From positions 15,808,983 to 15,872,982 of the forward strand of contig JAMXIF010000058.1 of assembly GCA_028583685.1 (NCBI GenBank): a stretch of DNA of 64,000 nt. Reading direction: 5' to 3'. A program made the translations under genes and the position numbers. The DNA is from Petaurus breviceps papuanus. Taxonomy: Eukaryota > Chordata > Mammalia > Diprotodontia > Petauridae. Below the pieces are notes generated by a model that saw only the letters and a list, made by a program, of their open reading frames with translations, did no database searches and was not told the origin of the DNA. Positions 54,785 to 64,000 of the stretch are shown in pieces. Numbering within the stretch: the stretch's first letter is position 1; each line of letters begins with the position of its first letter.

Positions 54785-56765
54785 AAGAGATTCATAGTCA
54801 GTTGAATGGAGGATGGATTGGAGTGGGGAGAGATTTGAGGATAGGAGACCAATTAAGAATTATTACAATTGTCACAGCAGGAGGTAACAGGGGCTTGAAA
54901 TGGAAGGTAGCTATGTAGGTGGAGAGAAGGGGATGTAGATGTGAAATACTGTGGAGATAAAAACAAGATTATTTGGCAAGTGATTAGATATATGGGATGA
55001 GTGATAGTGAGGAGTTAAGGGGGATAACCAGGTTATGAACTTGGGTGACTAAGAGAATGGTGGTACTCTCAACAGGCATGGAGAAGTTCAGAAGAAGGGA
55101 AGATTTGGGGGAAAAGATGAGCTCTGTTTTGTTCCTGTTTATTTTGAGATACTTTTATAGGCCATCCTAGATCCTCCAGGGAATAACAATGGCCCCAGAT
55201 CACCAAGCCTGATTCCAGCTCAGCTCTTGAAGCCATTATCCAGAGAATCAACCCCTGTAGATATGCTACCTGACAAGAGCTTTTGCAGGAGCTATAGCCT
55301 CTGCCTCTTCTCTCTAACCAGAGACTGAAGATTCAAGAAAAATAAAGTTCTCACCAACAAAGTCTTTGGCAGTTACAAATGACTGAACCTCAGAGATTAA
55401 TATGGCTTTTGTGAGTGGAAATAACATTAAAGAAGATGTATTACCATCTGCTTTGCCTCTGCACCCTAAGGACTACAGGGTCTTTCCATCAATTTGCAGC
55501 TAAAACCTCCTAAATGTGCTGTCTCCCTCTGTTAGAAAGCAAGTTCCTTTAGAATAGAGCTTATCTTATTTTTCTTTTTCTTTTTCCCTATTTTCATCCC
55601 CAGAACTTTGCACAGTGCTTTGCTCATAATAATCACCTAATAAATCTCCTTCCTTCCTTTCTTTTGGAAGAAATTTTTAAAAAGAATCTAAACTGGAGAA
55701 AACAAATGTAGTAGCAAGTATCACTTTACTGCTATAGAAGGTTTCATGAGAGAATATAGCTTATGTGATATATACAGGACTCCCTCCTTTTCTTTCTTTC
55801 GTATGTAGATCTGTGGTCATATGTATAAAGAGAATAACTGCACCTATGGGAACTGATGATATCACCAAATGAGAGAGTATAAAGATAAAGGACAAGAGGG
55901 CCTGGAATAGTGGCTTGGGAGTACCCACAGTCAGTGGGAATAATATGGATGAAGATCCAGCAACAGAGAGTAGAAACAAGTGGTTAGAGAAACAGGAGAA
56001 ACAAGGGAGAGTAGTGTCATGAGAACCTAGAGAAGACAGTACCCCAGAGGAGTTGGTGGTCAATAATGTCAGATGCTGTAGAGAAGTCAAGAAGAAACCA
56101 TTAATTTCACAATTAAGATAACCGAAGAGAATACTTTTGGTTATCTGAGGAGGCTGGAAGTCAAGCTTCAGAGTTTTAGAAGAGACAGAGAGGAGAGTAA
56201 GTGAAGATGCTAATGGTGGGGGAGGGAGTACTATGGAAGGGATGAGGAGAGTAGAAAAGGATAAGAACAGTTACTGTGGCAAGAGGGATAGGGACCCATT
56301 TGGAAGGAGCAGAAGGAGTGCCTTGCTGCACTGAGGGTTCAGATGAGATTAGGCAGTTTACGTTATGAACCCAGTCATCAAGGTTCTGTGACTACTTCCA
56401 GCTCCCCCAAGTCACAAAGTGAGTAGGAATGAAGGAGGTGGATGATGGGGGGAGTTCCAGGGTTGAGGTTTAGTAAGACATGAGCAGTGAATGGACAAAG
56501 GAGCAAGAGATTTGAGAGTAGGGAACAGTGTAGAGGTGAACTGATTCACTAAGGCCTTGAGACTGTGAAGAGGAGATTGTGCTGAACATGGGAGATGGCC
56601 TGGGAAATTAGTGAGGGGTGGAAAGACTAGAGATCATTGTGAGGATGAAGAATAGTTTTAGGAATGGTAAGGCCTTAGAAGAGATGGAATAATGGAAGAT
56701 TATTGTTTGGATAAAAGAATAAAAAGTTTCAAAGTCAATGTAAAAACCATGAAGTGTTTATAGGA
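54785..56765 (-). repeat. L2 LINE RT region, interrupted
   Basis: 'gaggatggattggagtgggg', 'gatatatgggatgagtgata', 'aatggtggtactctcaacag'. After a break (55165-55795), the minus frame 55761-56090 shows FLLSVAGSSSILFPLTVGTP and LSHLVISSVPIGAVI, the L2 RT stretch ending before the catalytic YADD. The same orientation as CHCHD3. Confidence 0.75.
55500..55655 (+). repeat. L2 3' end inside the reverse L2
   Basis: 'tccctctgttagaaagcaag', 'ctttgcacagtgctttgctc' and 'cacctaataaatctcc' are the L2 terminus in the opposite orientation. The unrecognised 55165-55500 may be its 5' part. Confidence 0.6.
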
Positions 56766-57647
56766 GGATGGAATGAGTTGACATTAACATTTTTCTTCCA
56801 ATTACCTTGTCATCCATGTTAAAAACTACAATCAGTGGACACAATATACATTTTATGTATTGGGACTTAAAACACGATTTTCCATAGCTACTTTTTCCAA
56901 TGAATACCTTATCCACATTATGGCACCAATATCAAGTTAGAAAGGCTTCATTATTCAAATCACAGGTCTCAAGTGCTTGAGTTTATATTACTATGGTAGG
57001 CTGATTTTATTATAAGCTTATCAGAAAATATTTCCAACAAATAAAATATCCAAACTCAATATTAATAGTGTTTCCACTAAAGACCTTTTAATAAAACAAT
57101 CCCTCATATACTGCTAAAGGTAATACAAGTACGCAAGAAACAGAAATAGGAATTAAGTGAGACCTGTAAAGGCATCACACAGTCATTCTAAAAAATTCTT
57201 ATCATATTTTTTCCCCATTACTACTCAATTACCCAATCACAACTGCCAACTCCTCCTATCAAATATAAAGAGTACTAGGAATTTATACTAAGTGGCATTA
57301 TTATAGCCCTGGCAAATTAGGCTGCAGAAAAGACACTGTGTAGCTCAAATGCTAAATATGTTTGGATAGAAGGTCAGCTATCATGAATTTTTCACCTGAT
57401 AGACACTGAGATTTCCTATAATTTCAACATCTGAGTGTAATCGAAATCCAACTAAATCAGTTACATGATAGGCAATTATGTGATCCATTAAGATAGGTGG
57501 GTTTATCATTAACTCCTCTAAAGTACCTAAATTAGAGAAAACATGTACTAGTGAATATCACTTGACCACTATATAAAGGTTTAATGAGAGAATATGGCTT
57601 ATGGAATGCATATACAAGTCCTTTTATCACATATCTAGATCCTCAGC

Positions 57648-57735
57648 CCTCCCTCACTCAAATCAAAGTCAACTGCAAGTCATGTCATCATCTCCCTGAT
57701 GCCACGGTCCTCTTCAGGAACGAAGGATAAACAAT
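57648..57735 (+). repeat. RTE/SINE tail fragment
   Basis: 'aactgcaagtcatgtcatca' and 'cggtcctcttcaggaacgaa' match the tails at 25500-25545 and 27337-27382. Confidence 0.65.
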
Positions 57736-57879
57736 CTAGATCCTACATTTCTATAGTAACCTCTAGACTGGCAGAACAATTTTAACAGAGAACACAGTTC
57801 TATAAGCTGCTTCCTCTGACTGCCATGTAACAACAGACAACAACACTCATGGGTCCTGGATGATGTCCCCAAAGCACAT

Positions 57880-57955
57880 ATTAATTAATTCATTACACAA
57901 ATATTTATTAAGTGCCTACTGCATGCAGAATGCTGCATAAACATTCTAAGAACAC
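57880..57955 (-). repeat. L2 3' tip
   Basis: 'tttattaagtgcctactgca' is reverse L2. Confidence 0.6.
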
Positions 57956-58176
57956 ATTTCTACCATAATTAAAAGGGGAATGATGGCAACAAAGTACACA
58001 AATATTTTTTTTTAAAAAAATCAAACTTTAGGCTGAAACCCTTTACATGAAAAGCAGAGCAGTCCAAACACAGAGTGTACAATTCTTACTAATATGTGGA
58101 TGGAACTTTATGACAATCTAATGCATTTTCCATCCTAATTTTTGTGATGTCCAAATTGGCTAGGCTTGATATTCAC

Positions 58177-58312
58177 CTGTTTGGCATGATTGACACAGTG
58201 CTGGTATTGGTTGGCCAGGGTAGAGCAGCTGAGTGTTTGCTGAGGGTTTTCCCGATAACATTGGAGAATTTTAGCTTGCAGATCAGCACAGATTGGATGG
58301 GTCTCATAGCGC
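58177..58312 (-). CDS. CHCHD3: CHCHD3 (MIC19) penultimate coding exon, CHCH domain
   Basis: This exon encodes the C-terminal CHCH domain of MIC19. MIC19 is a peripheral subunit of the MICOS complex on the intermembrane-space side of the mitochondrial inner membrane, where it holds cristae junctions together with MIC60 and SAMM50. The 136 nt exon gives one base of a split codon plus 45 residues starting RYETHPICADLQAKILQCY. Two CX9C motifs are complete: C8/C18 and C29/C39 of the exon peptide. In the family these cysteines form two disulfides after MIA40-dependent import. The peptide ends VNHAKQ, as in human CHCHD3 from memory. The acceptor AG is at 58313-58314 behind a 14-base T run, and the donor GT is at 58175-58176 (CAG|GTGAAT). 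The paralogue CHCHD6 fits clearly worse. The N-terminal DUF737 part lies on exons outside the window. Confidence 0.96.
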
Positions 58313-58534
58313 CTAAAAAAAAAAAAAACATAGACTAATGAATTGGTCATAAATCAGAAGACAAAAATTAAAAGATATTCTCTTTTTTTTAACTGAAATG
58401 AATTGAGTAGGTGAATGTTTTAAAGTTAGAAAGACATAATTCTATCTTCAGAGAAAAATGGCTATTCAAATTGATAGTTTCTCCATAGATCAAAGTGGAG
58501 AAAATTTAGATGATTTCCACTAAATAAATCCTAC

Positions 58535-58690
58535 TGACACCATTTAAAACACTGCCACTTACTACTTGTCTGACCTTGAGTAAGTCACTTAACTTTGTTG
58601 GGTTTTAGTGTTTTCATCTGAAAAAGGAGGGAGTTGAATTCAAAGTCCTTTGAGGTCCCTTCTGGCTTTAGATATATGATTCCATGAATT
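58535..58690 (+). repeat. MIR-related SINE near the CHCHD3 exon
   Basis: 'ctgaccttgagtaagtcact' and 'ctggctttagatatatgatt'; antisense to the gene, ~220 bp from the exon. Confidence 0.75.
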
Positions 58691-61106
58691 TGAACTTATA
58701 TTGGTAAGTAAAGTGGGCTATTGACTCTTACCTACTTTGGATACTAGAGACTCATTAACTTCTGTGATCACAGAAATGGGAAAAATATCAAACAAATCAG
58801 ATATCACAAATTCTCTTTGACAAATATAATTTTCTTTTCAGTCTTGAGTATACAAGTTGCATTATAACACACAAGAGGGTTTCCCCTCCCTAACAATTTA
58901 TAATCTACACCTGGTATATACAGGAAACATACATACCTAAACACAAAACTGCAAAGTAAATTAAAATGTGCAGTATAAAATGAAGCCACAAATCTTGAGT
59001 AAACCAACAGAATAAGACTAGGTGGACTGTCTATCCTTAGCATGTGGTATAGATGCGTGTGGTATGGTATAGCATAGGAGACATGATGTTTGCTGAACTG
59101 AATTACCTACACATAGACACATATGTATACATTATATTATGCCACCACATAATGTATGCATTTATATTATTTTCAAATTAGCTTTTGTTCTATATATAGA
59201 AAGCTTATCTTTTTTTTTTTTTAAATGTTAGTCTTCCTCTGGAATCTAAAATTAGGTTTCTCCAAACATAATTTCTGAATAGCATTATTTACAATTTAAT
59301 AGGTTAAAAAACAAACAAACCCTGGAGAACACGGAGAAAAATTTTCTCATCAACAAGGAAATCCTTAGGCAATAATTTGTATCCCCAATTACTTTTATCC
59401 AATGCAATATGCTATTATATCTTTCCTAGAGCAGAAAAGTGAAATGTAAACCACACTATTATTTCTTAAAGGAATTCATTCTATGATACTTTCTAAAGAT
59501 ATTAGATATGTAGCTAGAACTGGGGGAAGTTTCCACAATTTTATGCAACATTACCAGTACTCCTGTCATTCAGCTTTGGCAATTACTTAAAAATGAATTT
59601 AAATCTAATTCACGGAGTTTACTTTCCTTGAGATTTCAAAGTTCAAACGCCTATGATTTTTTTTGGATATGGATTTTTCTAATCCTCTATCAAGAACATC
59701 AGCATTTAAAAGAAGTCAGCTGTGCTTTAAAGTGTTGAATTATAGAACACGATCATGCTTAATGCCCATTTCTCCATTAATAATCTATAATTACGTGAGA
59801 TATTTTTCATTTTTTGGCATGTTTTCCTCACAGAAAGGTAGGCAATGCAAAAGTATTACTATCTCCCATTGAGGCATGTTCCTGTTGCTTCTCACCTTTT
59901 TAAACAGACAAGGCAACAACTGATGATACATGAAGTGACAGGTAGGAAGGAAGTAATGGCCTAATATTCTGCAGAGGAAATCAGTCAAAAGGGACAGGAA
60001 TCCTCAAGAATGAAATTCTAATCATGTAAGGAGAAATTATTCTGAAGGAGAAGGAAGAGCTACCTAAAGCTCCACAGAAATCTAAGTGGTCAACTTAGAT
60101 TTTTCTTTAAAGGCATTCATGGAGGGTGGAAGCAAGGCCAGATAATGGCATACATATGAAAGAGTCTGATAAAATTAGTATCAATACTAAGGCTTGCGGT
60201 GACTTGAACCTAAATGTAAAGGACCACAAAAAAGACTTTCAGAAAGGTACTCTGGAGCAAAAAGAGGCCCAGTGAAGAAAATAAAATTGTTTGGAGAAGG
60301 GAAGGCAGTGACAATGGTTGATGGTAATGACAAGGGCTAATGACTAAACTCTTATTTTGCTTCTTTGGATTGGGATGGACAGAACAAACTAGAAATTTAA
60401 GACAAATGAGAAGCACCTACTTCTCAATGCATGCTAGTCAACAAAGCCAAATCTTATGGTACACTTGGAGAACTTGTAGATACAGCTGCCATGCTGTTTT
60501 TCACTATGTTCAAAAACTCTTGGAGAAAAGGGATGAGATACAAGACTGGCAAAGGGTAAATGCCTTGATTTTTAAAAAAGGTATAAAGGTCACATTTTCT
60601 AAACTGTGGGTGAATGAGACTGACTTCCGTTCTGAAAAAAATTCTAGAACATGTTATTAAACGATGTGTTTTGAGCATTTGCAAAGGGAAGTTGAAATAA
60701 TCCTAGTATACTTTAGAGTTCAACAAAAAGCATTTTATAAAATTTCTCATGTTATCTTTGCAGAGAAGATAGAAGGTGGCAGCTAGACCTAATAATACAA
60801 TTGGGTGAATTTTGAACAGCTAGAAAGATCAGATAGAAAGAAAGGTCAGTAGTTCAATGTCAACTTGAGAGAGATGTCATGTGTAGCCCTTTGTGACTAA
60901 ACTTTTCATCAGTGTTTTAGATAAAAGCATAGAACACATTCTTGTCAAATTTGCAATGACAGGAGGGTTTATGAGCCTGTCTGACAAAATAATCAGACAT
61001 CAAAATAACCTCAACACACTAGACTGATAGATTAAAGATGAAATTCATTAGAACTTTTAAATTTGAGTTTAATGTAAATTCCTACACCTGGGCTCAAAAA
61101 ACTTAA

Positions 61107-62856
61107 ATTTTTTAAAAAATATTGTTCATTTTAATTTCAAATACAGTAATTTTTTTCTTTTTTTAATTTTTTAATTAGTTTCCTTTAAGTTAACAGGATT
61201 CAATTCCACAATTCCTTGAGTTTCACATTTTGTCCCCCTCCCTTCCCTCCCCCCCATGGTGGCATATAGTCAAGTATAGGATCTGTAGATACTTTCACAC
61301 TATACATTAGTCAGGTTATAAAGACGGACGGATTGTATCAGATGGAATGAAAAATGGTAGAGGACATAAAACCAAACGAGAGAAGGAAAAAGATCAGGTA
61401 TTTTGCTTCCACCTGTATATAAACTCAGTTCTTTCTAGTTCTTTCTCTGGATGCACATATTTCTCTCCATCATGAGTCTTTTGGGATTGACTTTTCACTG
61501 CATTGCTGGGAAGGGTCCAGTCTATCAAAGTTGGTCATCACACATACGTTGTGTCTATAATTGTGTACAAATTTCTCCTGGTTCTACTCTTCTCACTCAG
61601 CATCAGTTTATATAAGCCTCTCCAGGTAAATATGAAGACCATCTGCTCCTTGTTTCTTATAGCACAACAGTATTCCATAACATGAATATACCACAACTTG
61701 TTCAGCCATTCCCCAATTGATGGGCACCCCCTTAATTTCCAATTCTTTGCCACCACAAAAAGAGCTGCTATGAATATTTTTGTACATATGGGTCTTCCTC
61801 CCACTTCCTTGATCTCTTTAGGATATAACCCCAGGAGTGGTATTGCTGGGTCAAAGGGTATGAAATTATAGCCCTTTGGGCATAATTCCAGATTGCTCTC
61901 CAGAAAGGCTGGATCACAACTCCACCAGCAATGCATTAGTGTTCCAATTTTCCCACATCCTCTCCAGCAATTGTCATTTTACTATTTTGTCACCTTAGCC
62001 AATCTGACTGGTGAGATGTGGTACCTCAGAGTTGTTTTGATTTGCATTTCTCTAATCAATAGGGCATTCAGAGCATTTGTTCATGTGCTTATAGATAGAC
62101 TTGTATTCTTATAAATTTGACAAAATTCTCTGTATATTTTAGAAATGAGTCCTTTGTCAGAGACATAGGTTGTAAAGATTCTTTCCCAATTTCCCATCTC
62201 CCTCTTAATCTTGGTTACATTGGCTTTCTTTGTACAGAAGCTTTTCAATTTCATGTAGTCAAAACTATCCATTTCACATTTTATAATGTTCTCTAATTCT
62301 AGTTTAGTCATAAAGTCTTTCCCTCTCCACAGGTCTGACAGATAAACTATTCCTTGTTTTACGAGACTGCTTACAGTATCAACCTTTATACCTAGGATCA
62401 TGCACCCATTTAGACTTGATTTTGGTATATGGTGTTAGATAATGGTCTATACCCAGTTTCTGCCATACTATATTCCAGTTTTCCCAGCAGTTTTTGTCAA
62501 ATAGTGAGTTCTTATCCCAAAAACCAGGATCTTGGGGTTTATCAAACAATAGATTACTATAGTCGTTGACTTCTGAATCTCGTGTGCCTAATCTATTCCA
62601 TTGATCCACTCCTGTATTCCTCAGCCAGTACCAAGTAGTTTTGATGACTGCTGCTTTATAATACAGATTGAAATCTGGTATAGCTAGTCCACCTTCCCTA
62701 GCATTTCTTTTCATTAATTCCCTTGATATTCTGGACCGTTTATTCTTCCAAATGAATTTTGTTACTATGTTTTCTAGCTCTATAAAGTAGTTTTTTGGTA
62801 AATTAATTGGTATGGCACTAAATATATAATTTAATTTAGGTAAAATTGTCATTTTT
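61107..62856 (-). repeat. 5'-truncated L1 inserted in CR1/L3, with target duplication
   Basis: Minus frames give the L1 ORF2 C-terminus in order: KMTILPKLNYIFSAIPINLP and LAIPDFNLYYKAAVIKTTWY (62379-62873), SFCTKKANVTKIKREMGNWE (62081-62401) and MHCWWSC, IPFDPAIPLLGLYPKE (61538-61936). The 3' UTR follows with its pyrimidine tract (61230-61255). A few frame breaks show it is dead, but it is the least decayed LINE here. AAAAAACTTAA flanks it at 61096-61106 and 62857-62867. Confidence 0.93.
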
Positions 62857-63098
62857 AAAAAACTTAATTTCACAAGTATAAGATAGGAGAAGCATGGTTA
62901 GGCAGCCATCTGTGAAAAAGACCTGGGGACTTCAATGAATTACAAACAATCTCAACATGAATCAACAATGTAGCAGGGTCACCAAAACCACAAATATGAT
63001 ATTAGGCTACCTTTAGAGATACATAGTATCCAGAATGGTGCCAGTACCATGGTATTCTGCTCACACTCTACATCTGTAATACTATGTTTAGTTTTGGG

Positions 63099-63372
63099 TA
63101 CTTGGACTCCATGCCTGGCTCCCAACGGTGAGCTTTTTTGCCTTCTCTTTCTATGGTCCAGACCTCCACATAAACTTCCTTCAGCCTCTTCACTATGACC
63201 ACCCATGGGTTACGCCCCTTGCCAGTATTTCTTTACATGTATCTTCTCTAATGAGAACTCAAGTTCCTTGTGGATAGTGTTTTGATTGTTTGTATCTGCC
63301 TCTCCAGCAAGCACTTAACTCTTTCCTCTCTTCATCCCTCTCCCCTTCCTCTTTCTGTCTCTGTCTCTCTCA
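63099..63372 (+). repeat. L2 3' end nested in CR1/L3
   Basis: 'taatgagaactcaagttcct' and 'agcaagcacttaactctttc' resemble a decayed L2 terminus, followed by a CT-rich stretch (63330-63372). Confidence 0.5.
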
Positions 63373-64000
63373 GGTGAAGGGATTGGGGGTGTTTACAATG
63401 CAGAAGAGAACTCAAAATGGAGTAGGAGGAAGAGAGACATGAAAGCAGTTTTCACATGTTCAAAGAACTGCCAGATGGAAAAAATATTAGATTTACTCTG
63501 TTTGAGCCCAGAGAAAACTGAAAGATGCTGAGAGGTAAATTTAAACTCACCAAAGGAAAAAAAAATCCTATTTATTGGACTTATCCAAAAGTAGAATGGA
63601 AAACTATAAGAGAAGGTGAATTCGCCTTTGGTACAGATCTTTAAGAGAATCACTTGCCATAATATTGTAGAGGGAATTCTTCTGGGTTAGACCTCCAACC
63701 CCTGACACCTTGTACACCACTGGTATCAGAACCTTAGTTCAAACAGGTATTTTGACCCCAAGTCCAACTTCCTCTCCACTATGGCAAATACATTGTGATG
63801 GACAACAGTCTAACTCTGTGTTGGCAAATATGTAACTAGCTACTCTGAGAACGCACAACAAGAACACCAGGCCATTCTTAGCCCAGTGATATAACTTGGT
63901 AATCTCCCCAGTCCATAAATTAGATTAAGGGAAAAGATGGAATAAATAAAGCTGGACAAATGTGCTATTTATCCTCTCTATCAACACATGGAGATGTTGC

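Larger units (their letters stand above)
46379..58176 (-). other. CHCHD3 last intron (11.8 kb)
   Basis: The intron is bounded by a GT donor at 58175-58176 and an AG acceptor at 46379-46380, in phase 0. It contains relatively few repeats: L2 (54785-56765, with a small L2 end inside), a small truncated L1 (49898-49988), scattered SINEs, a (TG)n tract and an RTE-SINE tail. Long unique stretches are 47235-49880, 50005-50725, 51150-52045, 52170-52690, 53410-54780 and 56765-57640. No coding exon is recognised in them. The stretch near 49000-49170 has the unique, complex look of a possible conserved element. Confidence 0.85.
60366..63695 (+). repeat. CR1/L3 LINE, split by L1 and L2
   Basis: Three collinear parts. 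60366-61106 has RT-domain stretches 'aagactggcaaagggtaaat', 'cattttataaaatttctcat' and 'tcaaatttgcaatgacagga'. 62857-63098 has 'aggagaagcatggttaggca' and 'gagatacatagtatccagaa'. 63373-63695 has 'gaacgaaaggg'-type 3' part: 'caaaagtagaatggaaaact', 'gtagagggaattcttctggg'. Decayed, no intact frame. Confidence 0.8.
58313..64000 (-). other. Part of the preceding CHCHD3 intron
   Basis: The exon at 58312 starts one base into a codon, so at least one further intron lies upstream in the gene direction. I looked for the preceding exon (family peptide ending near VEAKFK) and did not see it up to 64000. 58700-60365 is AT-rich unique sequence with nothing recognisable. 60366-63695 is LINE sequence. Confidence 0.75.

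Noticed and set aside
62379-62873. 164-codon minus frame with protein-like sequence
   Set aside because: It is the L1 ORF2 C-terminus, not a host gene.
1-64000. Endogenous retrovirus or LTR element
   Set aside because: No gag, pol or env-like peptide and no LTR pair with TG...CA ends was recognised. Pol-like peptides here are all from non-LTR elements.
1-64000. CRISPR array, operons or bacterial regulatory sites
   Set aside because: The only tandem repeats are microsatellites, SINEs and a two-copy 35-bp duplication. The sequence is vertebrate.
60366-64000. Earlier CHCHD3 exon encoding the segment before RYETHP
   Set aside because: No reverse-strand match to the family peptide (QYQKAAEEVEAKFK) with a donor of the right phase was seen. 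The interval is mostly LINE sequence.

Overview
The window is a gene-poor vertebrate chromosome segment, almost certainly from a marsupial and probably an Australian one. The evidence is the repeat content. There are many copies of MIR-related marsupial SINEs whose tail reads 'gtgaccttgggcaagtcact'. There are tRNA-headed SINEs with an RTE tail ('gtccgactcttcatgacc'), and many L2 and CR1/L3 LINE remnants lie beside younger L1 copies. Species and subfamily names cannot be fixed without a repeat library.

Only one protein-coding gene is recognised: the 3' end of CHCHD3 (MIC19, a MICOS-complex subunit) on the minus strand. The penultimate coding exon (58177-58312) carries the whole twin CX9C CHCH domain. 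The last coding exon (46355-46378) encodes only SMLEKGG and the stop. They are separated by an 11.8 kb intron, and a 3' UTR of about 0.7 kb runs down to a poly(A) signal at 45696-45701. Everything above 58312 is the preceding intron, and earlier exons were not found here. By eutherian synteny, the ~45 kb to the left should be the intergenic space between CHCHD3 and the 5' side of PLXNA4, and no coding exon was found in it.

Layout: 1-8.1 kb holds SINEs, CR1/L3 and L2 pieces, an L1 3' end and a dimeric SINE. 8.1-10.5 kb holds CR1 and three L1 3' ends. 10.5-16.5 kb is mostly unique, with one L2 and two CR1 copies and a candidate conserved element. 16.8-25.6 kb is dense in SINEs, L2, two DNA-transposon fossils, a mariner-like miniature element, a second dimeric SINE and an RTE-type LINE. 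25.6-36.3 kb holds L2 and MIR with layered insertions. 36.3-39.2 kb is mostly unique. 39.2-43.3 kb holds a long L2 and a CR1. 43.3-46.4 kb is mostly unique and leads into the CHCHD3 3' UTR. 46.4-60.4 kb is intronic with few repeats. 60.4-63.7 kb is a CR1/L3 copy split by a young L1 and by an L2 end.

The most noteworthy observation is a dimeric SINE. Two loci (7813-8118 and 23773-24051) carry the same head-to-tail dimer with position-specific sequence differences and flanking target-site duplications. A monomer with its own target-site duplication lies at 34935-35089. No endogenous retrovirus, CRISPR array or functional RNA gene was recognised.
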